DNA of 52,595 nt. It comes from Candidatus Woesearchaeota archaeon (GTDB lineage Archaea > Nanobdellota > Nanobdellia > Woesearchaeales > UBA10216). Below the pieces are notes generated by a model. It made no database searches. It saw only the letters and a program-made list of their open reading frames with translations, and was not told where the DNA came from. The position numbers and the translations under genes are program-made. The stretch lies in assembly GCA_002688315.1 (NCBI GenBank), contig NZCN01000002.1, forward strand, positions 102,979 to 155,573. Reading direction: 5' to 3'. The first letter of the stretch is position 1. Every line of letters begins with the position of its first letter. Of the stretch, positions 1 to 8,500 are shown in pieces.

Positions 1-498
1 AATGTTTTCATTTTCGTTTCCGTTAATGTCATTATGGAAAAAAGCAAGGATTACAATATCAGGCTCTAATTTATTGTTTTGCAGATAAACTTTTTCTCTC
101 CATGTTTCGTAGCTTGGAACACCAACATTTATCACTTCATAATCAACCAGTTGTTTTCCCAGTAAAGCGCTGAATGTTTCTTCCTGCTCAACCCCTACTC
201 CTAATGCAAAAGAATCTCCTGCTATGAGTATCCTGTCTTTTTCTTTTTCTCCTATTTCTTCATTACGAAATCCCATGCTGTTTGTATTAACAGTTATCCT
301 GTACTCAGCAGGGCTTGCCAGTTCTCCTTCAAAATTAGGAACTAATTTATAGCAAAGTTGTTCGTCTTGCTCAAACATTCCTTCAGAATAGATGTAACAG
401 GCGCTGTGTGGCCCTGCCCTAACTGCGAATTCTAAAATGGCAAGCAACACTAGAAAAGTTAATGAAATCAATAGTATGTTTTTTATTAATCCTTTCAT
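1..498 (-). CDS. SGNH/GDSL-type hydrolase, membrane- or cell-surface-anchored (3' end cut by window)
   Basis: The reading frame runs from an ATG at 498 to the window edge, giving 166 codons without a stop. Residues 5-25 are a hydrophobic signal or anchor segment. After a linker with several cysteines the protein has the SGNH block I motif GDSFALGVGV, and near the cut end an HNDINGN stretch that fits the block III Asn. Family members are esterases, often acting on acylated glycans or lipids outside the cell. The neighbouring methyltransferase and glycosyltransferase suggest work on surface glycans, but that is inference. The catalytic DxxH block lies beyond the edge, so substrate and completeness cannot be judged. 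Confidence 0.75.
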   Translation of the reverse strand, partial: MKGLIKNILLISLTFLVLLAILEFAVRAGPHSACYIYSEGMFEQDEQLCYKLVPNFEGELASPAEYRITVNTNSMGFRNEEIGEKEKDRILIAGDSFALGVGVEQEETFSALLGKQLVDYEVINVGVPSYETWREKVYLQNNKLEPDIVILAFFHNDINGNENENI

Positions 499-587
499 TT
501 TTCTAAGTTTTATCTTCTAATATATAATTACTGCTGTTTTTTTCTGGAATAGTTTATTTTTTATATGAAATAAACTGCGCTTTTTAT

Positions 588-1349
588 ATGAGCAATATCA
601 AAAACCTGCAGAAAAACTGGGAAGGCTTTGCAAAAATAGATCCTTTATGGGCGATTTGTACGCATCCAGGTAAAATAAAAAATAAATGGTCTAAGGAAGA
701 TTTTTTTTTAACAGGAAAAATAGAAGTTGAAACAGTATGGAAGCATATCAAATCTTTAGGAACGCCTGTTGATACCAAACGCGCGCTTGATTTTGGCTGC
801 GGAGTGGGAAGGCTTACGCAAGCTTTTGCAAAACATTTCACTTCCTGCTACGGAGTGGATATTTCTCCAACTATGATTGAACTTGCTAACAAATATAATC
901 GCTATCCCAAAAAATGCCAGTATTTAGTTAACGATTCACCAGATCTTTCATTGTTCAAAGATAATTATTTTTCTTTTATCTATTCAAGCATTGTTTTTCA
1001 GCACATGCAGCCTCGCTATGCAAAACAGTACTTGAAAGAATTTGTTCGCATACTAAAGCCAGGAGGTTTAATGGTGTTTCAAATCCCTGACCATTGCAAA
1101 AGCAAAAGCTTTGAATTAAAAAACTTAAGCTTAAGAACGCTAATTGGAAAGCTGCTTGTTCCTTTAGGAATTGGATACAAGATGGAAATGCACTGCATAC
1201 CTGAAAATGTTGTAAAACAATTCTTAAGTTCTGAGCTCGTTATTGACGTTAAATTAGTTAATTCTGATATAAGTGAAAACTTTTGTTTTTTGAAAAGCGA
1301 GCCAGAAACAGGTTATGTTTTCAAGCAATATTATGTTAAGAAGCGTTAA
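588..1349 (+). CDS. Class I SAM-dependent methyltransferase
   Basis: The product is 253 aa. It carries SAM-binding motif I as LDFGCGVGR (about residues 67-75), followed by an acidic YGVDIS strand and the post-motif SIVFQHM and LKPGGLMVFQ segments typical of Methyltransf_11/25 enzymes. The substrate is not shown. It starts at an ATG without a clear Shine-Dalgarno site, and an AT-rich box (tttttatat, about 552-560) precedes it. It is transcribed away from the SGNH hydrolase and runs into the glycosyltransferase on the other strand, with which it shares a TTAA at the stops. The surrounding glycan-type genes make a small-molecule or sugar substrate plausible, without proof. Confidence 0.85.
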   Translation: MSNIKNLQKNWEGFAKIDPLWAICTHPGKIKNKWSKEDFFLTGKIEVETVWKHIKSLGTPVDTKRALDFGCGVGRLTQAFAKHFTSCYGVDISPTMIELANKYNRYPKKCQYLVNDSPDLSLFKDNYFSFIYSSIVFQHMQPRYAKQYLKEFVRILKPGGLMVFQIPDHCKSKSFELKNLSLRTLIGKLLVPLGIGYKMEMHCIPENVVKQFLSSELVIDVKLVNSDISENFCFLKSEPETGYVFKQYYVKKR

Positions 1350-2467
1350 AGTTCTTGATAAACTTTTATTATTTTTTTTGCGCTTTCTGCCCAGCTGAAC
1401 CTGTTAGCGTTTTGCAGTCCTTTTCTTTTCATTTCAGTTGCTAATTTTTTGCTTTCCAAAATGTTTTCAATGGAGTCAGCGTAACTTTGCACATCAAACA
1501 CTTTAACTAGCATTCCGGCTTTTCCAACAACTTCTGGCAGTGAGCCAGAGTTTGAAGCCACTACAGGACATCCGCATTTCATTGCTTCTACTGCTGGCAT
1601 TCCAAAGCCTTCGTAAAGTGCAGGAAGCACAAAAACATCTGCTGCATTGTAAAACAATGGAAGATCTTTTAAAGGAACATAGCCAGGCAGTATAACATCC
1701 TGTTCAAGGCCTAGCTTTTTTATGGTTTCAAATATTTTTTCGTGTCCATAACCTTTTCTGCCTACAAGTACAAACTTGTGTTTGATTCTTTTTTTCTTAA
1801 GCAATGCATAAGCTTTCAAAGCTGTTGGAATGTTTTTCTTAGCTTCCAGTGTGCTTACGCAAAGTATGAAATTGTCTTTTATTCCATACCGTTTAAGAGA
1901 TTCTTTGCATTTATTTTTATTAAGAAGCTTGAATATTGGGTTGATAGCATCATAAGCTACTTCTATCTTTTCAGAAGGAATTTTGAAATGCTTGCTTATG
2001 TCATTTTTTGAGTGCTCGCTTACTGCAAGTATTTTGTCAACATTCTTAACTATTCTGGGTATTAAGTATTTGAATGCAATCCTTACAGTTGTCTCAAAGC
2101 TTTCCGGATAGAATATTGGCGTGATGTCATGTAATGTTTGTATTGTTTTTCCTTTCTTGGTTGGCCAGATTTGCTTGAATGCAAAAGGCCCTACACTGCT
2201 GGTGTGATGCACTATGTCTAGGTCATATTTTTTCAGCTTTAGAGGCAGTGTAACAAAATTTCTTACAGTTGACAGCGGAAATGGTCCAGAAGGAATTATG
2301 ATTTCGTTTGCCTGCGAATAAATCTTATGGTTTTCTTTTTTTCTATGAACTAAAAAGTATTCGTTTTCTTTGTCCAGGTTTAAAATGTTTTTAACAATGT
2401 TCAGTGTATACGTTCCAAACCCCACCAGCTCAGTGTCAGTTTCGTCTGTTATTATCCCTATTCTCAT
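1346..2467 (-). CDS. GT4-family glycosyltransferase (GT-B fold)
   Basis: The product is 373 aa from the ATG at 2467; a TTG four codons upstream is less likely. The N-terminal half has the GxGTYTLN-type acceptor domain. The C-terminal Rossmann domain begins near FILCVSTLEAKKN and carries the EX7E motif EGFGMPAVE (E286 and E294), followed by GCPVVASNSGSLPEV, diagnostic of GT4 retaining glycosyltransferases that use nucleotide sugars. There is no signal peptide, so it acts at the cytoplasmic membrane face or in the cytosol. It probably contributes to a surface glycan or protein N-glycan, which suits the sequon-rich surface proteins further right, but donor and acceptor are unknown. Confidence 0.92.
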   Translation of the reverse strand: MRIGIITDETDTELVGFGTYTLNIVKNILNLDKENEYFLVHRKKENHKIYSQANEIIIPSGPFPLSTVRNFVTLPLKLKKYDLDIVHHTSSVGPFAFKQIWPTKKGKTIQTLHDITPIFYPESFETTVRIAFKYLIPRIVKNVDKILAVSEHSKNDISKHFKIPSEKIEVAYDAINPIFKLLNKNKCKESLKRYGIKDNFILCVSTLEAKKNIPTALKAYALLKKKRIKHKFVLVGRKGYGHEKIFETIKKLGLEQDVILPGYVPLKDLPLFYNAADVFVLPALYEGFGMPAVEAMKCGCPVVASNSGSLPEVVGKAGMLVKVFDVQSYADSIENILESKKLATEMKRKGLQNANRFSWAESAKKIIKVYQEL

Positions 2468-2504
2468 GTTATAAAGCAACTGGAAAGCGTTTAAAATTGT
2501 TTTG

Positions 2505-3626
2505 TTACAAAATTATCTCATATGCCATCCCGGCAACAAACATTAGAACCAGAAGAATGCTTATTATTTTGTTGTCTCCGATGCTGAACTCTGGCTTTCT
2601 TTGGCCAAGCTTTTTTGCATTATGGTGCATGAGTACTATCATTATGCCTTGCAAGCCACCTGCTACTCCTCCTGCTATTGCAAGCACCGGTATGAATTCT
2701 TTTATTCCAATAAGAAACGCAGCTATTGGGATAATTACTGCAAGCCCCCATGAAATGTTCTTATTAATATTATAGTCAAAATTGTACATTTGCTTCAAAG
2801 CAAGCCCTATTGCCAGGAAAGAAGTTGCCATTGCAAAGATTGCAAACAAGTTTGCTGCCAGCAATACTTGCGGCCCTAAAACTTCTCCAAGTTTTATTGT
2901 TGCTACCTGGCTTGTATCTGCGCCTGTTATCCCCACAACAGCTAATGCAAACAAAGCGTAAATTGTTAGAGGTATTATTCCTCCAATTATTATTGCTTTT
3001 TTTAGCAATTTTTTATTTTTCCCAAGCTCCTGGCTCATTTCAGGTATTGCAAGTGCTCCTGCAAATGCAAAAAGAACAACTCCGTAAGGAATAGCAATCT
3101 TGCTAAGGTCAAAAGACGATAAGTTTACTGGTTCAAAGCTTCCTGAAAAGAAAGCAATGAATGTTATTACTGCAACTATTGCTATAACAAAAAATGTGAG
3201 CACCATTTCAGATTCTTCCACTGCTTTCAATCCAAAGTAAACTATTGCTGCTGCTATTATGAAGAACAAAATGCTTGATGTAAAAGTGCTTAATGCTGTA
3301 ATGCTTGACAACGCAATTCCAACGCCTATTATATAAGCTGTTAGCGCACCATAGTTTAACAGAACCATGGAGAAAGCCATAACTCTTTTTCCGTTATTTC
3401 CAAGATAGCGTTCTGCATAGCCAGTGAGCTGGTGCTTGTCTTTAGTGCGCAGTACAACTTCTCCCAGGTAAAGATTAAGCAGGATGATAGCAACGCCTAT
3501 TATTATAATGTGGCCGACTCCAATAAATGAGCCTGCCTGAGCAACAACAAACGGTATTCCAAGAACACCTGCCCCAATAGTTGTTCCAACCAAGGTTGCT
3601 ATTGCTCCAAAGAAATTCTTTTCCAT
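2505..3626 (-). CDS. Amino-acid permease, aromatic amino acid/AAAP type
   Basis: The product is 373 aa with ten to eleven predicted membrane helices. It opens with the family signature ATLVGTTIGAGVLGIPF, in which the GTTIGAGVLG turn is the unwound TM1 of LeuT-fold carriers (Trp/Tyr permease, SLC38-like). Further conserved helices include FAFAGALAIPEM. It is expected to import amino acids by ion symport. That fits an organism with limited biosynthesis, although the exact substrate is not shown. It ends 37 bases before the glycosyltransferase start on the same strand, and the region 3640-3655 upstream contains a TATA-like ataatataaaa. Confidence 0.88.
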   Translation of the reverse strand: MEKNFFGAIATLVGTTIGAGVLGIPFVVAQAGSFIGVGHIIIIGVAIILLNLYLGEVVLRTKDKHQLTGYAERYLGNNGKRVMAFSMVLLNYGALTAYIIGVGIALSSITALSTFTSSILFFIIAAAIVYFGLKAVEESEMVLTFFVIAIVAVITFIAFFSGSFEPVNLSSFDLSKIAIPYGVVLFAFAGALAIPEMSQELGKNKKLLKKAIIIGGIIPLTIYALFALAVVGITGADTSQVATIKLGEVLGPQVLLAANLFAIFAMATSFLAIGLALKQMYNFDYNINKNISWGLAVIIPIAAFLIGIKEFIPVLAIAGGVAGGLQGIMIVLMHHNAKKLGQRKPEFSIGDNKIISILLVLMFVAGMAYEIIL

Positions 3627-3708
3627 AACACTGCCACTATTATTATAATATAAAAACTTACCCTTATCACAATCTTTAAATAAAGCTGTAAAAGTAACTT
3701 TGTAGTAA

Positions 3709-3820
3709 GGGAGCGTAGTACAATCTGGCTAGTATAGGGGCCTCCAGAAATTGGAGGGCTGAGTCGCAAGACGATGACTGAAGAAAGCCCTAGATCTGAG
3801 TTCAAATCTCAGCGCTCCCA
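3709..3820 (+). tRNA. tRNA-Trp (anticodon CCA) with a 38-nt intron
   Basis: The acceptor stem is GGGAGCG (3709-3715) with CGCTCCC (3813-3819) and discriminator A at 3820. The T arm is CTGAG-TTCAAAT-CTCAG (3796-3812). The anticodon stem is GGGGC (3737-3741) with GCCCT (3787-3791), and the loop reads C-T-CCA-G...A, giving anticodon CCA at 3744-3746. An intron separates position 37 (3747) from position 38 (3786), the usual site for archaeal tRNA-Trp introns. The gene lies directly upstream of the AlkD-like gene and is probably cotranscribed with it. CCA is not encoded. A class II tRNA reading is excluded because the other possible anticodon hairpin would lack T33. Confidence 0.88.
3748..3785 (+). 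other. Intron of tRNA-Trp
   Basis: The 38-base insert lies between tRNA positions 37 and 38. Exon bases 3742-3745 (CTCC) can pair with GAAG just before the 3' cut with one C-A mismatch, giving a relaxed bulge-helix-bulge rather than a perfect one. The inside holds GTC-GCAA-GAC, a GNRA-type hairpin, and box-like words CTGA, CGATGA and CTGA. Those words resemble the C/D guide carried in tRNA-Trp introns of Euryarchaeota, but the insert is too short for a full guide. The exact splice point may shift by one or two bases because of the A-rich flanks. Confidence 0.7.
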
Positions 3821-3833
3821 CTTTTCTTTTAAA

Positions 3834-4517
3834 ATGAAATACAACGAAATTGTCAAACAATTGGAATCTTTGTCAAGCCCTGAAAATCGGCAAGGCATGG
3901 CTCGCTTTGGTATTAACATAGAAAAAGCGTATGGAGTTTCAGTTGCTGATTTGAGAAAGCTTGCTCGCAAAATAAAGCACAATCATCTTCTTGCACAGCA
4001 GTTGTGGTCTTCAGAAATGCATGAAGCGCGTATCCTTGCAAGCATGGTTGATAAGCCTGAGCTTGTTACAGAAAAGCAGATTGAGCAATGGGCAAAAGAC
4101 TTTAATTCATGGGATTTAACAGACCAGTGCTGCCTTAACCTTTTCTCAAAAACTAAGTTTGCATACAAAAAATGCTTTGAACTAAGCATAAGAAAAGAAG
4201 AGTTTGTCAAGAGAACAGCTTTTGCCTTGATGGCATGCCTTTCTTGGCAAAACAAGCAAATGCCTGACAGCAAGTTTGAAAAATTCTTCCCTATTATAAT
4301 AAGAGAAGCAACTGATGAAAGAAATTTTGTTAAGAAAGCAGTTAACTGGGCTCTGAGGCAAATTGGAAAGAGAAACATCAGCTTAAACAAAAAAGCAATT
4401 GCTGCTGCCAAGAAAATCGAAAAGATAGATGATAAAACTGCAAAGTGGATTGCTAAGGATGCTCTCAAAGAATTAACTAGTGTTTCTGTTCAGAAACGAC
4501 TTTCTGACGCTCATTAG
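3834..4517 (+). CDS. AlkD-like DNA alkylation repair protein (HEAT-like repeats)
   Basis: The product is 227 aa from the ATG at 3834; an in-frame ATG at 3774 lies inside the tRNA and is not credible. The whole length is HEAT-like helical repeats. The residues that mark the DNA glycosylase AlkD family are present: the WDLTD block (W93, D94, D97), R127 in KRTAFAL, and W172 with R175 in NWALRQIGKR. Family members excise positively charged alkylated bases such as N3- and N7-alkylpurines without base flipping. The gene begins 13 bases after the tRNA-Trp 3' end with no Shine-Dalgarno site, which suggests a joint transcript freed by tRNA processing. Confidence 0.88.
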   Translation: MKYNEIVKQLESLSSPENRQGMARFGINIEKAYGVSVADLRKLARKIKHNHLLAQQLWSSEMHEARILASMVDKPELVTEKQIEQWAKDFNSWDLTDQCCLNLFSKTKFAYKKCFELSIRKEEFVKRTAFALMACLSWQNKQMPDSKFEKFFPIIIREATDERNFVKKAVNWALRQIGKRNISLNKKAIAAAKKIEKIDDKTAKWIAKDALKELTSVSVQKRLSDAH

Positions 4518-4540
4518 AGAATTTTAAAAAACATCAAAAC

Positions 4541-4550
4541 TTATAAATAG
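4541..4550 (+). promoter_or_regulatory. TATA box of the small cysteine-rich gene
   Basis: ttataaatag is centred about 28 bases before the ATG at 4574. That is the spacing expected for a leaderless archaeal transcript, and it favours ATG 4574 over the nearby TTG at 4571 and the out-of-frame ATG at 4561. Confidence 0.6.
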
Positions 4551-4573
4551 TTCTAATTCCATGAATGTAGTTG

Positions 4574-4861
4574 ATGGCGAAGAATATGTTTCTTTACAGT
4601 ATGATTGTTGTGGTGATAATTGCAGTTATATCTGTGACTTTTTTTATTCAAGGAAATTTTCAGCAGGAGTCTACGCCCAAATTTAATGATGAGGAGAGTT
4701 GTGATTCAACTAATCCTTGCCCTGAAGGAGAGCAATGTTATGCTTTCCCAGGAGATGATGCTCCTGTTTGTTTGAGTGGAGATCCTTGTGAGGAATGTGA
4801 TTCAAAGAATTGTGTGCTGGCAGAGTCAGACCCTCCTTTAGTAATCTGCCAGATAGTTTAG
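4574..4861 (+). CDS. Small membrane-anchored protein with eight cysteines
   Basis: The product is 95 aa with no recognised family. Residues 5-26 form one hydrophobic signal anchor. The remaining roughly 68 residues are acidic and outside the cell by topology. They carry eight cysteines, including CPEGEQC and CEEC, which suggests four disulfides in a compact knot. It starts at ATG 4574, one codon after a TTG that could also serve. The stop is two bases from the stop of the convergent DUF192 gene. No function can be assigned; surface protection, adhesion or inhibitor-like folds are all possible. Confidence 0.75.
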   Translation: MAKNMFLYSMIVVVIIAVISVTFFIQGNFQQESTPKFNDEESCDSTNPCPEGEQCYAFPGDDAPVCLSGDPCEECDSKNCVLAESDPPLVICQIV

Positions 4862-4863
4862 GA

Positions 4864-5289
4864 TTATTTTCTTGCTTTTGTTATTATTATGCTTTTTCCA
4901 TTTAGATGGTGAGTTTCTTTAACTCTGAGAAAAGTTATTTTATGCCCTACTTTTGTTTTTGTACTTCTTATCGTGCCTATTGGCAGCTCAATTGCATAGA
5001 GCGCTTTTCTCGTCGAAGAGTATGTGTCAAAAGGCCTTAAGTTTTCTTTTACATCCACAACTTGTTTTCTTTTGTTTACAAAAATTACGTCGATAGGGTA
5101 AAAAACAAACATCATGTGCAGGCTTATTTTTTCTTCTTTGTTAAACCTCAAAATTAAAGCTGCTTGCTCTGATTTTGAAAACATTAAGCCTATCGACCTG
5201 GTCAGCATAGAATTTGCAGTTTTTGAGCTGGTTGCTATGACTTTGTTTGTGGTCTCATTCTTTATAGGCATTTTTTTCACAGAAAGCAT
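4864..5289 (-). CDS. DUF192 family protein
   Basis: The product is 141 aa. It matches DUF192 (PF02643): a T-x-x-x-x-GLMF segment near residues 30-38, then the core LHMMFVFYPIDVIFVN, and a C-terminal half ending in the VGHKITF strand. The family is a small beta-barrel found in bacteria and archaea with no established biochemical role. Methionine 1 (5289) or methionine 7 (5271) could be the start. A TATA-like ttataa centred near 5309 on this strand would place transcription start close to 5283 and so slightly favours 5271. No signal peptide is seen. Confidence 0.85.
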   Translation of the reverse strand: MLSVKKMPIKNETTNKVIATSSKTANSMLTRSIGLMFSKSEQAALILRFNKEEKISLHMMFVFYPIDVIFVNKRKQVVDVKENLRPFDTYSSTRKALYAIELPIGTIRSTKTKVGHKITFLRVKETHHLNGKSIIITKARK

Positions 5290-5442
5290 TAGATTCTTTT
5301 AAAGTTTATAACTTTATGAACTTGTTATTAAACTTTTACATTTTTTATTACTATCTTCGAGTTGTTACAATGATTTAAATAGTAATTGTATCTTTTGTTT
5401 TTTCCTAAGCAAATGGGGCTGGCAGCATATACTAATTCGAAA

Positions 5443-5452
5443 CATTTAAATA
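5443..5452 (+). promoter_or_regulatory. Probable promoter (TATA box) of the large surface glycoprotein
   Basis: catttaaata, preceded by a purine-rich cgaaa BRE-like stretch, would start transcription near 5478. That leaves a leader of about 55 bases that includes GAGGTG at 5519-5524. This is unusual in a window where most promoters look leaderless. The 245 bases between 5290 and 5534 hold no gene that I can support. Confidence 0.5.
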
Positions 5453-5534
5453 TCAGCAAATTACAGAACTGTTGCATACATGATGGTATATCCCAGTATT
5501 CGACTGTTCATAGCGTATTGAGGTGTTCATTTTA

Positions 5535-8500
5535 ATGTTGAATAAAAAAAGAAGTGAGCTTTTACGTTTATTTGTTATTGTAGCCTTACTCGCTATGAGT
5601 GTTGGTGTAGTTCTAGTTTATTCCGCAAAAGTCGATTCCAGTTCTCAGCAAAGCAACCCTATATTTGTAAAAGGAGCTGACAATTCCAGTGTTAATTTCA
5701 CTATAACTGTTTCTTCTGGAAGCAATACTGTTAGGTATGTTGGCGTAAACAGGCCTGCAAGTTACTCAACCATAAACTGTCCTGACAGTAACCCTCCTAG
5801 TTGGACATGCAATAAAGCAAGTGCCAATCTTATAGCATTTACGAATAATGATGGTATAACTGCTGGAAATTCTGCACAATTCATGCTTAATGCAACTTCT
5901 GGTGCTACTTCAGGCAATGTTAGCTTCACAATAAACACTTTTGAAAACACTGCTGGAACAACTGCCCAAAACAACACCATAATGAACGTAACTGTTGACG
6001 ATGAAGCTCCAACAATAAGCATAGTTAACGTTACTTCAGGCACATTCCTTGTTACTAACTTTTCAAATAATAATACTTTCCTTCCAAAAAATGCTCTGAT
6101 TATTAATGCAACTGTGCTAAGCAGTATTGGTCCTGTTGCACAAGGAGGAGTTGCTCTTTATGTAAACATCACTAATGCATCCAGCCATGTAAAGTTCCAA
6201 CCAGTACTTCCGCACCCAACCCTTGCTGAAACATTCCTTCATCAAGTCCAAATGGAGAATACTACTGTAATTACCACTGTTGCAGGCAGGTTTAATGCTA
6301 CTATTCCAAGCAATCTCATTGAAAACGGCAGTATTGTTGCATTTGTTATAGTTGCAAATGACACTGCCGGAAATCTAAACGTAACTAACTATAGTCTTTC
6401 AGGTTACACTGAAAGTTTTATGGGCTTTAACGTTACTATTGATGATGCTGCCCCTCAACTTTCCATTGCTGGCTTTGATGATGCTTTCGACGCGCAGCCT
6501 GATAACATCACTACTTCCAATCAAACCCACAATTGGTCTATTTTTGTTGACAACTCAGGCGGTGCAGCAATACATTCGGTTTTCATGAACGTTTCAGGCA
6601 CACTGACTGAGATGGCTAGTGGCGGTCAAAACATCTATAATATATCAGAAAGATCCTTATGGAATCTAGGCCTAACCCAAGGAGACGTTAACTTAACAAT
6701 CAACTTCCTTGCAAACGACTCGGCGGGTAACTTGAACGACACCTTTACCCTTGAATTATTGGTTGATGACCCTGAAGTTAACTTCGCGGTTTTCTCAAAC
6801 GTAAGTAACAATTTCACTACTAATAACGTGACGATTATTAATATCACCTTTACACTTATTAACGGAACTATCAATTCGACCGGCGCTGTTGCAAATCAGA
6901 GTAACGTAACTATTCACGGTCCTAACGATTTATACTTCAACATGACTCGAGGAGGAGACGCTGGCGGAATTAGAGACAATATTGGTGCGGCCAATCAGAG
7001 TATCCATCATTCCACGTGGTTCTCTTCCATTGAAACCCTATCTAACAACGGTAGCACCTGGTCCAACCTTTCATCTCTGGGTTGCACGGATATTAGCGAT
7101 GATGGTGGAGTATGTCAACTGCAAATCGTCTGGAGTGATATATTCGGTAGATTAAATAATACCAATATTTCAATAACTATTGACAATCACCCCCCTAATA
7201 TTTATAACTCTTCACTTGATGGAGCATCTGACCAGAATGCAGTAGGTGTTCAAACAAATCGTATCGTTGTTGTTAAATCTACAGATCTCCTTAACATTAC
7301 GGTTAACGTGGAGAACAACGTTGAAAATGTACTTGTAAGGAATAATAGTAATAAAAACTCGGATCTACTAGCTAACAGCACCGTAATGGCTGCTGGAGGA
7401 GAAAGGAATTACAGCGCAGAGATAAGACCTGGTGAGTTCTGTGTTGGAGAGGGTGAATGTCTCATTACTTTCTATGCTAATGACAGTGCACTTAATTTTA
7501 ACCAAACAAACACTACTAATATCACAGTTATAGTTGACGATACCGCACCTACTGTAGGAAGATATGGTGGAATAGCAGCTAATACTGCGGTATCAGGATT
7601 CCTTATGTCAAACTTTTCCGGCTTAGATACCGGTGATAATATTCTCGCAGCAAATATTTCCGGTACTAATCAATCTACTTTCAGAGGTTTTACGCTAGTT
7701 GATGGTGGTGTACTAGTTAAAGGCTCCGCAATCTTTAACTTAACAGTAAACGTCTCTGATGAATTCACAAACGTTACTTTAGTTAGTGCTGCTAACTCGA
7801 CTTTCATGAATTTCACTCTAGGCGAGTCATCTGAACAATGGCATGGCGTTAACTCTTCTAACGAGTTATGTGGATTGACAGGAAATATTATTGAGACTAC
7901 GTGTTTACTTACATTTACTGCTAAAGACAACGTTAGTAATACGAACTCTACAACAACTCTTCTTTTGAGAATTGACAGCGAGGCGCCAAGAGTATCTAAC
8001 TTGACCACCAATTTAAGTTCAGCATTTACAAATGATCTTAGCAGAGAAATCAACTTTTCAGTAGATATAATAGATGCTAACCTTGGAGAGTTTAACGTAA
8101 CACTAAACGGAACGTCTCATGTTCAGATGAACAGAACCGACAGTTCAGAAAGTAACTCAACCAAAGTTAAGTATTGGGTTGTAACAACCTTAACAACATT
8201 AGGTTGTTCAGACGGCGCAGCATGTACTATAAGCATTACCGCCAACGATTCGGTAAATAATGTTAACGACTCAATAAACATACAAGTTACCGGCGACACT
8301 AGTGCTCCTGCTGTGCTCAGCAGAACAGCTAACGCAATATTCAAGACCGCAAACCCTCTGATACATGCAAATACTAGTGGTCCTGCAGACTGCAGATATG
8401 CCACTAATGGTCCAGATAACTATTCCCAAATGGCTAGTCAGTTTGATACTCAAGGAACCAAAAATAACTCTTTTGTAGCATCTAATCTACGAGATAAAGC

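Noticed and set aside
3741-3758. Second possible anticodon hairpin CCTCC-loop-GGAGG, suggesting a class II tRNA or another identity
   Set aside because: The loop would put G at position 33 instead of T and leave the remaining bases without a sensible variable arm. The tRNA-Trp reading gives consistent acceptor, T and anticodon stems.
3774-3833. In-frame upstream start extending the AlkD-like gene by 20 codons
   Set aside because: The extension lies inside the tRNA-Trp gene, including its T arm. The protein family starts at the ATG at 3834.
4561-4683. 41-codon reading frame opening at ATG 4561
   Set aside because: It overlaps the small cysteine-rich gene in another frame and has no signal or family; the TATA spacing fits ATG 4574 better.
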